DNA of 5,527 bases from Ardenticatenales bacterium (GTDB taxonomy: Bacteria; Chloroflexota; Anaerolineae; Ardenticatenales; Ardenticatenaceae): the NCBI GenBank assembly GCA_013812995.1, contig JACCSL010000712.1, positions 1-5,527 of the forward strand, in the 5' to 3' direction. This document shows, one piece after another, positions 1-5,527 of this stretch. A program made the translations under genes and the position numbers. Positions within the stretch are counted from its first letter, which is position 1, and each line of letters begins with the position of its first letter. The notes beneath the pieces are model-generated. The model saw nothing but the letters and a program-made list of their open reading frames with translations, was not told where the DNA came from and did not search any database.

Positions 1-172
1 ATATGGCTGTCTGCTCGCCATCGACTCCGACGCACATCACCCGGACGGGCTGGAAATCATCCGCTACGGCGTCATGCAGGCCCGCCGCGCCTGGGCGGAG
101 CCCGATGACATCATCAATACCCGCCCCCTGGAAGAGTTCCTGAGCTACATCCAGGAGCGCAACGAGGAATAG
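1..172 (+). CDS. polX: DNA polymerase X family protein, C-terminal PHP domain (partial)
   Basis: Open from the left edge; the reading frame starts at base 2 and gives 56 residues before a TAG at 170-172. The fragment contains AIDSDAH (the DxH near base 29 matches the last metal-binding motif of PHP phosphoesterase domains), then RYGVMQARRAW and the ending NTRPLEEFLSYI. This tail is characteristic of bacterial PolX proteins, which join a family X polymerase domain for gap-filling base-excision repair to a C-terminal PHP domain with 3'-5' exonuclease or related phosphoesterase activity. Only about the last tenth of such a protein (usually near 570 residues) is visible, so the polymerase domain is inferred from the family. 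Another PHP-domain protein is possible, but the NTRPLEE ending favours PolX. It runs toward the ccdA-like gene and shows no functional link to it. Confidence 0.82.
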   Translation, partial: YGCLLAIDSDAHHPDGLEIIRYGVMQARRAWAEPDDIINTRPLEEFLSYIQERNEE

Positions 173-235
173 GGTCAAAGATTATGTATAAATGAACAGA
201 AAAAGCCCACCGTTTTAAATCTTTACGTCAAGTTC
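173..235. other. AT-rich convergent intergenic gap
   Basis: This 63-base spacer separates the stop codons of the polX-like gene (+) and the ccdA-like gene (-). It is clearly more AT-rich than the flanking genes and carries a 7-bp inverted repeat, AAAGATT (177-183) with AATCTTT (218-224). The 34-base loop and AT-only character make it a poor intrinsic terminator, although a convergent gap is where both transcripts should end. No gene is seen in it. Confidence 0.5.
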
Positions 236-922
236 TTACTCTATTCTTTCCCTTTGGCTCAGGTAGAGGGATAGAATCTCCCATTCCTGCCAGAATCCGT
301 ACAGCCCCACTCCAACCAGCAGCAGCCCCGCTACCACGTTCACCCATCGGTGATGCGTCGCAACCAGGCGCACGATGCGCTGCTGCTGGCTTTGCCCCAG
401 CAGCGCAAGCAGCAACAGTGGCAGCCCAAACCCCAGCCCGAAGACAAAAAAGAGTCCGAGCTGCTGCACCAGATCCGTGGTGGTCAGGCTCTCGGCAAAG
501 ATGAAGACCAGCAGGGGGCCGCTACAGGGGAAGGCGATGGGGCCATAGAGCAAACCGTAGACAAACGCATTGGCATAGGGGTTCTGCACCACCGGGGCGC
601 GCACCTGGGAGAACGCAATAAAGGGATTCCGCTGGAAGAGCAGCAGCAGCCCCAGGACGATAATTAGCAGGTAGGCGAGCGGCGTCACCCAGACCACCAC
701 CCCGGCAACGGCCACCGAGATCGCGGCGATGAGCGCCCCCAGTAGGAGCATCATTGAGAGAACTCCCAGAAAGACCAGCACCCCAAGCACAAGCGGGCTC
801 ACCGGCTCTTTCCGCTGGCTTTGCCCGCTCAGGTAGGCCAGGAAACCAGGGTAGAGCGGGAAGACGCAGGGGCTTGTGGTAGCAAGAAAGCCCGCCGTGA
901 AAGCAGCCAACAATTCTTCCAT
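236..922 (-). CDS. ccdA: CcdA/DsbD-type transmembrane thiol-disulfide transporter
   Basis: A 228-residue, strongly hydrophobic protein with about six membrane helices (roughly residues 4-32, 42-72, 77-97, 117-145, 152-176 and 195-213). The motif TSPCVFPLYPGFLAYLSG puts Cys19 in helix 1, and YGPIAFPCSGP puts Cys133 in helix 4. These are the two membrane-embedded redox cysteines of the CcdA/DsbD family, which pass electrons from cytoplasmic thioredoxin to extracytoplasmic thiol proteins for cytochrome c maturation or disulfide isomerisation. The length fits stand-alone CcdA, which lacks the thioredoxin-like domains of DsbD. The start is placed at the internal Met (920-922) rather than the upstream ATG at 980-982, because AGGAGA lies 8 bases before it and the family motif follows directly, while the extra 20 residues are polar and unlike the family. 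No cytochrome or thioredoxin-like partner is in view, so its substrate is unknown. Confidence 0.85.
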   Translation of the reverse strand: MEELLAAFTAGFLATTSPCVFPLYPGFLAYLSGQSQRKEPVSPLVLGVLVFLGVLSMMLLLGALIAAISVAVAGVVVWVTPLAYLLIIVLGLLLLFQRNPFIAFSQVRAPVVQNPYANAFVYGLLYGPIAFPCSGPLLVFIFAESLTTTDLVQQLGLFFVFGLGFGLPLLLLALLGQSQQQRIVRLVATHHRWVNVVAGLLLVGVGLYGFWQEWEILSLYLSQRERIE

Positions 923-930
923 AAGAAGTC

Positions 931-936
931 TCTCCT
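931..936 (-). promoter_or_regulatory. Ribosome binding site of the ccdA-like gene
   Basis: Read on the minus strand this is AGGAGA, a strong match to the Shine-Dalgarno core, 8 bases before the ATG at 922-920. It decides the start in favour of the 228-residue protein over the 248-residue reading that begins at 982. Confidence 0.7.
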
Positions 937-996
937 GAGAGGGATTGCTCTCTCCCAAATGCGTGCGGTACAATAGAGCCATCAGGATGATAACTC

Positions 997-1022
997 ATTC
1001 AACGAGAATGCTATAGTTGAAT
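997..1022. repeat. Inverted repeat ATTCAAC-N12-GTTGAAT (operator candidate)
   Basis: Two perfect 7-bp arms at 997-1003 and 1016-1022 have centres 19 bases apart, close to two turns of the helix, as in many dimeric repressor sites. The repeat lies in the divergent region, upstream of the predicted response-regulator promoter and upstream of the ccdA-like gene. No known operator is recognised, and a repeat of this size can arise by chance. Confidence 0.35.
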
Positions 1023-1041
1023 ACCAAACTAGCAGCATTCT
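1005..1041. repeat. Inverted repeat AGAATGCT / AGCATTCT (hairpin or operator candidate)
   Basis: Perfect 8-bp arms lie at 1005-1012 and 1034-1041. Three further pairs (TAG 1014-1016 with CTA 1029-1031) extend the stem across a small asymmetric bulge, leaving a 12-base loop. It ends 3 bases before the TTTACA -35 box and interlocks with the repeat at 997-1022, so the two structures could not both form as hairpins. A role in controlling the adjacent promoter is inferred from position only. Confidence 0.35.
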
Positions 1042-1044
1042 TTC

Positions 1045-1073
1045 TTTACAATACGCCTGAAAGCTCCTAAGAT
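1045..1073 (+). promoter_or_regulatory. Sigma70-like promoter of the response regulator gene
   Basis: TTTACA (1045-1050, five of six matches to TTGACA) is separated by exactly 17 bases from TAAGAT (1068-1073, four of six to TATAAT). Transcription would begin near 1080, giving a leader of about 86 bases before the ATG at 1166. This placement also argues against translation starting at the ATG at 1076, which would lie just before the expected transcript start. Confidence 0.5.
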
Positions 1074-1085
1074 ATATGGCAAATC

Positions 1086-1118
1086 GACAACTTACCCACC
1101 GTTCGAGTTGTCATTTTT
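1086..1118 (+). terminator. Terminator-like or attenuator-like hairpin in the response regulator leader
   Basis: GACAACT (1086-1092) pairs perfectly with AGTTGTC (1106-1112); an extra U-G pair leaves an 11-base loop. The stem is followed by A and then five T (1114-1118). Hairpin plus T-run is the layout of an intrinsic terminator, and here it sits between the predicted promoter and the response regulator start. The stem has only three G-C pairs of seven, so it would be weak. It may be a leaky terminator, an attenuator or a chance structure. Confidence 0.35.
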
Positions 1119-1151
1119 CACAATTCCTGATTCCAACAACATTCGTTCAAT

Positions 1152-1161
1152 GGGGGAAAGG
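1152..1161 (+). promoter_or_regulatory. Ribosome binding site of the response regulator gene
   Basis: A purine run, GGGGGAAAGG, ends 4 bases before the ATG at 1166, with its GGGGGA part at a spacing of 8. It supports the internal start that yields a receiver domain beginning directly with its first beta strand. Confidence 0.5.
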
Positions 1162-1165
1162 CGGC

Positions 1166-1552
1166 ATGTCCGCACCAATAATTCTTTATGTTGAGGACAA
1201 CATCGCCAATCGTGAGCTGGTTAAGCGCGTGTTGGAAGTCGAGGGATATGAGGTAATAGAGGCCCAGGATGGCCCCACAGGATTAGAACTGGCGGCCCAA
1301 CGGACCCCCGACCTGATTCTGATGGACATCAACCTGCCAGAGATGGATGGGTATGCCGTTACCGCCGAACTCCGCAAGCTCACTTCTTTGGACAAGACAC
1401 CCATCGTTGCGCTGACGGCCAACGTCATGAGAGGAGATCGCGAGAAATCCTTGCTGGCCGGCTGCGATGGGTATATTCGTAAACCGATCAATATTGATGA
1501 ACTGCCGGAACAGATAGCACACTTCCTGGCAGGGGGTCGAGAAACAACATAG
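1166..1552 (+). CDS. Single-domain response regulator (CheY/DivK-like receiver)
   Basis: A 128-residue protein consisting of one receiver domain and no output domain. All key residues are present: the acidic pair Glu10-Asp11 (YVEDN), phospho-acceptor Asp54 (LILMDINLP), Thr84 (ALTA) and Lys106 in RKP, with Tyr103 at the switch position. Proteins of this type are phosphorylated by a histidine kinase and act through protein contact or as a phosphorelay intermediate rather than by binding DNA. The start at 1166 follows a purine-rich ribosome binding site; the longer reading from 1076 adds 30 residues unlike any receiver and begins inside the promoter region. The next gene lies 125 bases downstream on the same strand and encodes a HisKA-containing sensor, a plausible partner. 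The domain call is firm; the partner and output are inferred. Confidence 0.93.
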   Translation: MSAPIILYVEDNIANRELVKRVLEVEGYEVIEAQDGPTGLELAAQRTPDLILMDINLPEMDGYAVTAELRKLTSLDKTPIVALTANVMRGDREKSLLAGCDGYIRKPINIDELPEQIAHFLAGGRETT

Positions 1553-1560
1553 CTGGGCAG

Positions 1561-1599
1561 TACGCTCTCATCAAGCAAATGATCCGTCAGAGAGGCGTA
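1561..1599. repeat. Bulged hairpin in the gap after the response regulator
   Basis: TACGC-TCTC (1561-1569) pairs with GAGAGGCGTA (1590-1599), nine pairs with a single bulged base. An inner stem, ATCA (1570-1573) with TGAT (1580-1583), closes a 6-base loop. No T-run follows, so it does not look like an intrinsic terminator. It could stabilise the 3' end of the response regulator mRNA, or act as a regulatory site, because its right arm begins at the spacer of the promoter-like sequence that follows. Confidence 0.3.
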
Positions 1600-1612
1600 G
1601 GGTCGGTATAAT
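1584..1612 (+). promoter_or_regulatory. Possible promoter of the HisKA sensor gene
   Basis: A perfect TATAAT at 1607-1612 is preceded at 17 bases by CCGTCA (1584-1589), only three of six matches to TTGACA. Transcription would start near 1619 and leave a leader of about 60 bases before the ATG at 1678. The -10 box is convincing and the -35 box is not. If real, the two sensor genes can be expressed apart from the response regulator. Confidence 0.35.
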
Positions 1613-1677
1613 CGAATAACGCCTGCTCTCAATATGTTGTAACCGCCCTCTTCACGCCGCTACTGTATGGACTGCTG

Positions 1678-3444
1678 ATGAACGAACCGAGACAGGCTGT
1701 ACTGCGCAGAAAGATGATGCGGGGCGGCCTGGGACGCACACTGCTGACTGCATTTCTCTTGCTGGCGATTGGTCCTCTCAGCATCATAAGCGTCTACGCG
1801 ATTGATCGTACCAGGCAGGAGAGTCAGAGGCAGCAGGAGGAGCAGATGACCCTCCTCGCAGAGAGTTACCGAGCGCAAGTTGCACTGGCGAGCGGGCAAG
1901 CAGTCAAGGCGCTCCGACAGGGGCAGGGGGAGCCGCAATGGACTCTAGGGCGGGATGGGCAATTCCTCAATGATCCTGCAACGCCCGGCACTCCGTTCCC
2001 CTCCTGGCTGGTGGACTCTCTGCCGACCACGGAATGGCAGATTGGGGGTATCCCGCCTGCCTTATGGATTGTCGTACCCCAAGGGGAAGGATGGGTTGCC
2101 TCCCTCTTACCCCTTGAGCCAGTTCTCGCTAGCTTTCAATTACCATCATCCCTACAACATACCGCCCTCTACATCCAACAGGGAGAGCAGTTTGTCCCTC
2201 TCTCGCCACAAACCCCTCCCCTTTCGGAGTCACTTCAGGCGCGGCTCCGCAGTCCTGATGAGGAGGGGGACAGTGCCATCATCTTAGGGAAGAATCAACT
2301 CCAAACACTGTACGCGCGGGCTCCGCTGGGGGACAATCTGGAAATCGTGGTGGTTCAACCCGAGGAAGAGGTACGCGCGGCAGCCGACACGCTGGCAGCG
2401 GCCCTGGTCGCCACCGCTATCCTGGCGGCGCTGGGGACTACCATTGGGGCTGCCCTGCTCACCCGTCGTATCACACGCCCCCTGTATGATCTGACCCGCA
2501 CAGCGGTACAGATCGCACGCGGGGATCTGACACAGCGGACTCAGGTAGACCAGGATAATGAGTTGGGCATCCTGGCACTTGCCTTCAACATGATGACCGC
2601 CCAACTTCAGGAGACCCTCGAAACCCTGGAAGAGCGCGTCGAGAAGCGCACCGAGGAGCTCCGCCAGGCCAATGGCAAGATTCGGGCACGCGCCCGGCAG
2701 TTAGAACTCAGCGCCGAGATCGGAACCCTGATCAGTGGGATTCACGATCTGGAACGGCTGCTGCAACAGGGCACGCGAATCATTGCCACTACCCTTGGCT
2801 TTCAGGAAGCCGCGATCTGGCTCCTGGGTCGCCGTCCCGGTCGAGACCCAGGGTTGACCTTACGGGCCGCTGTCTGCCAAGATATGATTCATCTGCTGAA
2901 TCATGAGGCATCCGAGCTACAGGAGATGGAGTCGGCTCGCCTGGCCGAGCAGGCACTCCAGAGCGGAAGCGCCGTTTTCAGCGAGGATCAGAGGACTCTG
3001 GCGCTGCCGATTCGCATGGCAGATAATATTCTGGGAAGCATGATCCTGACGTATGCCAGCAACACCTTTGAAGAGGGTGGCCAACAGCATCTTCAAACCC
3101 TGGCGGATACCTTCGCCGTCTCCATCGAAAATGTACGGGCCCTCGAAATGGAAGGCGTCGCCCTTGAGAAACTCCAGCAGATCGAGCAGCGGCGCGCCCA
3201 GTTTCTGGGCCAGATGAGCCACGAGCTCTCAACAGCCCTCAACTCCATCATCGGGTTCTCACACCTGATGCTCAAGGAGGTGGAGGGGCCACTGACCGAT
3301 ATGCAGAGGTCAGACCTTACCTTCATCAATCGAAATGGAAACCATCTACTCTCGCTGTTAGATGGGATGTTGGACGTTATAGACGGTGGGCAGGGACAGG
3401 AAGGCTCTCTTCCGTCTCTAGAGGGAGAAATGACGCGTGAATAA
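1678..3444 (+). CDS. Membrane sensor with Cache-like, HAMP, GAF and HisKA-like regions; no ATPase domain
   Basis: 588 residues. Helix 1 is at about 21-43; an extracytoplasmic domain of about 190 residues follows, probably Cache-like since it ends in a strand pattern (YARAPLGDNLEIVVV) typical of that fold. Helix 2 is at about 236-262, HAMP about 263-313, a coiled coil with LEERVEKRTEEL about 306-345, GAF about 345-490, and a HisKA-like dimerisation region about 504-570. His515 is present, but the H-box reads HELSTALN instead of the usual HELRTPLN, and the region's end (LDVIDGG) lacks the usual KIEAG. The protein ends 18 residues later with no N, G1 or G2 boxes, so it cannot bind ATP as a normal kinase. 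The following reading frame encodes a membrane receptor, so a simple frameshift does not explain the loss. No clear ribosome binding site precedes the ATG at 1678; starts at Met13 or Met14 are possible. It may be a phosphotransfer or regulatory partner, or a decaying kinase. Confidence 0.88.
   Translation: MNEPRQAVLRRKMMRGGLGRTLLTAFLLLAIGPLSIISVYAIDRTRQESQRQQEEQMTLLAESYRAQVALASGQAVKALRQGQGEPQWTLGRDGQFLNDPATPGTPFPSWLVDSLPTTEWQIGGIPPALWIVVPQGEGWVASLLPLEPVLASFQLPSSLQHTALYIQQGEQFVPLSPQTPPLSESLQARLRSPDEEGDSAIILGKNQLQTLYARAPLGDNLEIVVVQPEEEVRAAADTLAAALVATAILAALGTTIGAALLTRRITRPLYDLTRTAVQIARGDLTQRTQVDQDNELGILALAFNMMTAQLQETLETLEERVEKRTEELRQANGKIRARARQLELSAEIGTLISGIHDLERLLQQGTRIIATTLGFQEAAIWLLGRRPGRDPGLTLRAAVCQDMIHLLNHEASELQEMESARLAEQALQSGSAVFSEDQRTLALPIRMADNILGSMILTYASNTFEEGGQQHLQTLADTFAVSIENVRALEMEGVALEKLQQIEQRRAQFLGQMSHELSTALNSIIGFSHLMLKEVEGPLTDMQRSDLTFINRNGNHLLSLLDGMLDVIDGGQGQEGSLPSLEGEMTRE
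3420..3427 (+). promoter_or_regulatory. Ribosome binding site of the large receptor gene
   Basis: AGAGGGAG lies inside the end of the preceding gene, 9 bases before the GTG at 3437. An in-frame TGA at 3431-3433 means GTG 3437 is the first usable start in this frame, so this site fixes the gene's beginning. Confidence 0.65.
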
Positions 3445-5527
3445 CCTATCCTTCTCTTCATCTCTGCTGGGTCTGGGCATCCTACAGATCGTCATAGCCC
3501 TATTCTGGGTGATAACAGGGTACAAGCGTCCGTTGGCTCGTTGGTTTGGTGCGCTGATCCTGCTCTTCGGCGTTGCCAACATCGTCGAGGGCGTGGCCAC
3601 CCCTACCTTTCTCACCTCTCTTCCCCTGCTTGCCAAGATTCATGCCCTCGTGACCCCGGTGATGTATCTTACCTTCCTGGGCGGCATCATGGTTCTCATC
3701 CGACCGCAGTGGGGTGAGGGCAAAGTGGGGCGTGCTCTCTTTGGGATGATAGTGTTTGTGGCAGCCCTGGTGGCGGCGGATGTTTTCATGCGGCTCGGGC
3801 TGTACTTCATGGAACCCGTCGCTCGAGAGACCTCGCTCCCTCTTACTTTTGCCTCCTACACCGCTACCAGCCCGTTGGGGCCCACCCTTGCCCTTCTACT
3901 CCCGAGCCTGGGTGCACTCGCCCTCGTGCTGCTCACCTTCGGCCTGGTCCGGAGGATGAACCCGGAGCAGCGCGCCCTGCAAGCGATCGTCATCTTCACA
4001 ATCATACTCACAGCATTGCTGAGCTTCTCACTGAGCGAACTGGTTCAGCCCATGAGCGCGGCAAACTTTATCCTAACGATTGGCCTGTTCGTCGTGATGG
4101 CAATCTCTACCCCGAACCTTCTGGACTGGTTGGGCGGCATTGTGGCCAACCAGCCCATCCCCACCAAACTGAGTTGGGGCTTCGGCTCCCTGCTCTTCAT
4201 TACCCTCGTTGTGGGTGGTATCAGCGTTCTCGCCCTCCTCAGCCTGAACCAGCTCGTGCAGGACACACTCTCCACGCAGAACCGCCTGGCTATCTCCGCC
4301 AACAGTCTGTTGGACCAGTATCGCCAGGCGCGCCGTCACGAGCGCGATTTCGAATTGCAGGCCCGTACTACGGGTCTGGACCGTGCGCTCCAGGGTCCCT
4401 ACGCGCAATGGTTGGACAGCGTCAAAGCGATGGAGCGAACGCTCCAGCAGCTCAAGCGTGAAAATCTGACCCCGGATCAGCGGAACCGTGTCAAGACCAT
4501 CGAGAGTATGTACCAAACGTATCTCCACGACTCCGAGAACCTGTTCCAGGGCTACCGACGGCGCGGGGATCGCGAGGTCGGGTCGCTGGCAGGCTGGCTC
4601 ACCGCGACGGAGGTGCTGGATCAGCAGATCAGCAGCGTCTCGAACAATCAGCCCTTCAACGAACTATTTCTCTCCCTACGCACGCAGCAGGCGTACTATC
4701 TGATCTCCGAGAACTCCAACCGAGGGAACGAGATTCAAGACCTCTACGATGAGATGCAGGAGTTTCTGCTCTTCTCGCCCGAGTGGGATGTTCCGCTTGG
4801 GGACCGCGTCACCACGCAGGAGCTGCTCCAGGAGGAGGCGGTGGCCTTCTCGCAGGTGCGGGAATCCACGCGCGGGCTGACCATCCTGCGTTTCACCCTC
4901 GAAGGGACCTCGACCGTTCTGGAGCAGTACATCTCGGAATTCAGCACCCAGGCGAACACGGCGTTCAACCTTGGTGTTGGCGAGATTGAGGCAAGCCGAG
5001 AATTTTACAGCATTGTCATTCTCGTGGTGCTCGCCATCAGTCTGGTGATCGCCTACCTGCTCTCCGAGATTGTGACCCGGCAGATTCGCGGTCCGGTCCT
5101 GGCACTGGTGGACGCCGCCGACCAGATGGCGAGCGGAAAGCTGAATGTTCGCGCCGAGGTGTTGAGCCGGGATGAGCTCGGTGTTGCCGCCAACGCCCTG
5201 AACACGATGGCCTCCCGCCTCCAGAGCCTGTTGGGCACCCTGGAGGAGCGGGTCGCCCACCGTACCGCGCAGCTGGAAACAGCGGCCCAGGTGGCTGCCG
5301 CCGCGAGTGAGGTGCGCGATCTGAACGAGCTTCTTGTATCGACCACCAACCTGCTGATAGAGCACTTTGAGGATGTCTATCACGCTCAGGTCTTCCTCGT
5401 GGATCAGCAGGGGGAGGGCGAGTGGGCGGTGCTCCGTGCCTCGACGGGCGAGGTAGGAGAGATCATGCTCGCCCGCGAACACCGGCTCCAGGTGGGCAGC
5501 ACCTCCGTCATCGGGAAGGTGACAGCC
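3437..5527 (+). CDS. Large multi-helix sensor: 7TM, extracytoplasmic helical domain, HAMP, GAF (partial)
   Basis: An open frame of 697 codons without a stop runs to the window edge. Seven hydrophobic helices lie at about 9-28, 34-53, 68-88, 99-118, 150-171, 182-203 and 209-226. An eighth (about 248-270) leads to an extracytoplasmic, mostly helical stretch of about 250 residues (271-522) whose ARRHERDFELQ at 298-308 recalls the helical bimodular (HBM) sensor domain. Helix 9 (about 523-543) is followed by HAMP (about 544-596, with RDELG), a coiled coil (LEERVAHRTAQL) and a GAF from about 628 (YHAQVFLVD, WAVLRAST). With an outside N-terminus, nine helices put HAMP and GAF in the cytoplasm. The GTG start has a good ribosome binding site and overlaps the HisKA sensor gene by 8 bases, implying translational coupling. 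Further GAF and kinase domains are usual in this architecture, but the output domain is beyond the window. The ligand is unknown. Confidence 0.88.
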   Translation, partial: MNNLSFSSSLLGLGILQIVIALFWVITGYKRPLARWFGALILLFGVANIVEGVATPTFLTSLPLLAKIHALVTPVMYLTFLGGIMVLIRPQWGEGKVGRALFGMIVFVAALVAADVFMRLGLYFMEPVARETSLPLTFASYTATSPLGPTLALLLPSLGALALVLLTFGLVRRMNPEQRALQAIVIFTIILTALLSFSLSELVQPMSAANFILTIGLFVVMAISTPNLLDWLGGIVANQPIPTKLSWGFGSLLFITLVVGGISVLALLSLNQLVQDTLSTQNRLAISANSLLDQYRQARRHERDFELQARTTGLDRALQGPYAQWLDSVKAMERTLQQLKRENLTPDQRNRVKTIESMYQTYLHDSENLFQGYRRRGDREVGSLAGWLTATEVLDQQISSVSNNQPFNELFLSLRTQQAYYLISENSNRGNEIQDLYDEMQEFLLFSPEWDVPLGDRVTTQELLQEEAVAFSQVRESTRGLTILRFTLEGTSTVLEQYISEFSTQANTAFNLGVGEIEASREFYSIVILVVLAISLVIAYLLSEIVTRQIRGPVLALVDAADQMASGKLNVRAEVLSRDELGVAANALNTMASRLQSLLGTLEERVAHRTAQLETAAQVAAAASEVRDLNELLVSTTNLLIEHFEDVYHAQVFLVDQQGEGEWAVLRASTGEVGEIMLAREHRLQVGSTSVIGKVTA

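Noticed and set aside
177..224. AAAGATT/AATCTTT inverted repeat as an intrinsic terminator
   Set aside because: The loop is 34 bases, the stem is almost all A-T, and no T-run directly follows, so it is too weak to call.
923..982. N-terminal extension of the ccdA-like gene to the ATG at 982
   Set aside because: The added 20 residues are polar and unlike the family, and a strong AGGAGA site lies directly before the internal ATG at 922.
522..998. Minus-strand open frame of 158 residues overlapping the ccdA-like gene
   Set aside because: It is an out-of-frame shadow of the ccdA-like gene, which has family motifs in its own frame.
970..1002. Minus-strand promoter for the ccdA-like gene (TATTGT with TTGAAT)
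   Set aside because: The spacing is 21 bases and both boxes are only four-of-six matches; no better pair was found.
1076..1165. N-terminal extension of the response regulator to the ATG at 1076
   Set aside because: It overlaps the predicted -10 region and transcript start, adds 30 residues unlike a receiver domain, and has no ribosome binding site.
3390..3560. Frameshifted ATPase domain after the HisKA region
   Set aside because: Translation after 3437 gives membrane helices with a good start signal, and no N-box or glycine-box motif was found in the frames examined.
4676..5482. Minus-strand open frame of 268 residues
   Set aside because: It lies opposite the large receptor gene, whose frame carries clear HAMP and GAF motifs. 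The antisense translation shows no recognisable domain, and GC-rich genes often give such shadows.

Overview
The window looks like a piece of a bacterial chromosome, most plausibly from the Chloroflexota. This is an inference from sequence style: the large membrane sensor at the right edge has a HAMP, a coiled coil of the form LEERVxxRTxxL, and a GAF domain with the YHAQVFL...WAVLRAST...VGSxSVIG pattern, a combination I associate with that phylum. Base composition is moderately GC-rich, and no mobile element, CRISPR array, tRNA or rRNA is visible.

Layout: (1) 1-172, + strand, the last 56 residues of a PolX-type DNA polymerase (PHP domain). (2) 173-235, a short AT-rich gap between convergent genes. 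(3) 236-922, - strand, a six-helix CcdA/DsbD-type thiol-disulfide transporter with both core cysteines. (4) 923-1165, a divergent regulatory region holding two interlocked inverted repeats, a sigma70-like promoter (TTTACA-17-TAAGAT) and a leader hairpin followed by a T-run. (5) 1166-1552, + strand, a single-domain CheY/DivK-type response regulator. (6) 1553-1677, a 125-bp gap with a bulged hairpin and a TATAAT box. (7) 1678-3444, + strand, a membrane sensor with Cache-like, HAMP, GAF and HisKA regions that stops after the HisKA region and has no ATPase domain. (8) 3437-5527, + strand, a very large membrane receptor running off the right edge: seven-helix N-terminus, eighth helix, about 250 extracytoplasmic residues, ninth helix, HAMP, coiled coil and the start of a GAF. 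It begins at a GTG that overlaps the previous gene by 8 bases.

Genes 5, 7 and 8 lie in one direction and read as a signalling cluster. The receiver has all its phosphorylation residues. The middle protein has a histidine in an altered H-box (HELSTALN rather than the usual HELRTPLN) but cannot bind ATP by itself. The large receptor would have to supply a catalytic domain beyond the window, or the middle protein acts as a phosphotransfer or regulatory dimer partner. That arrangement is the most interesting thing here. The PolX and CcdA genes appear to be unrelated neighbours.
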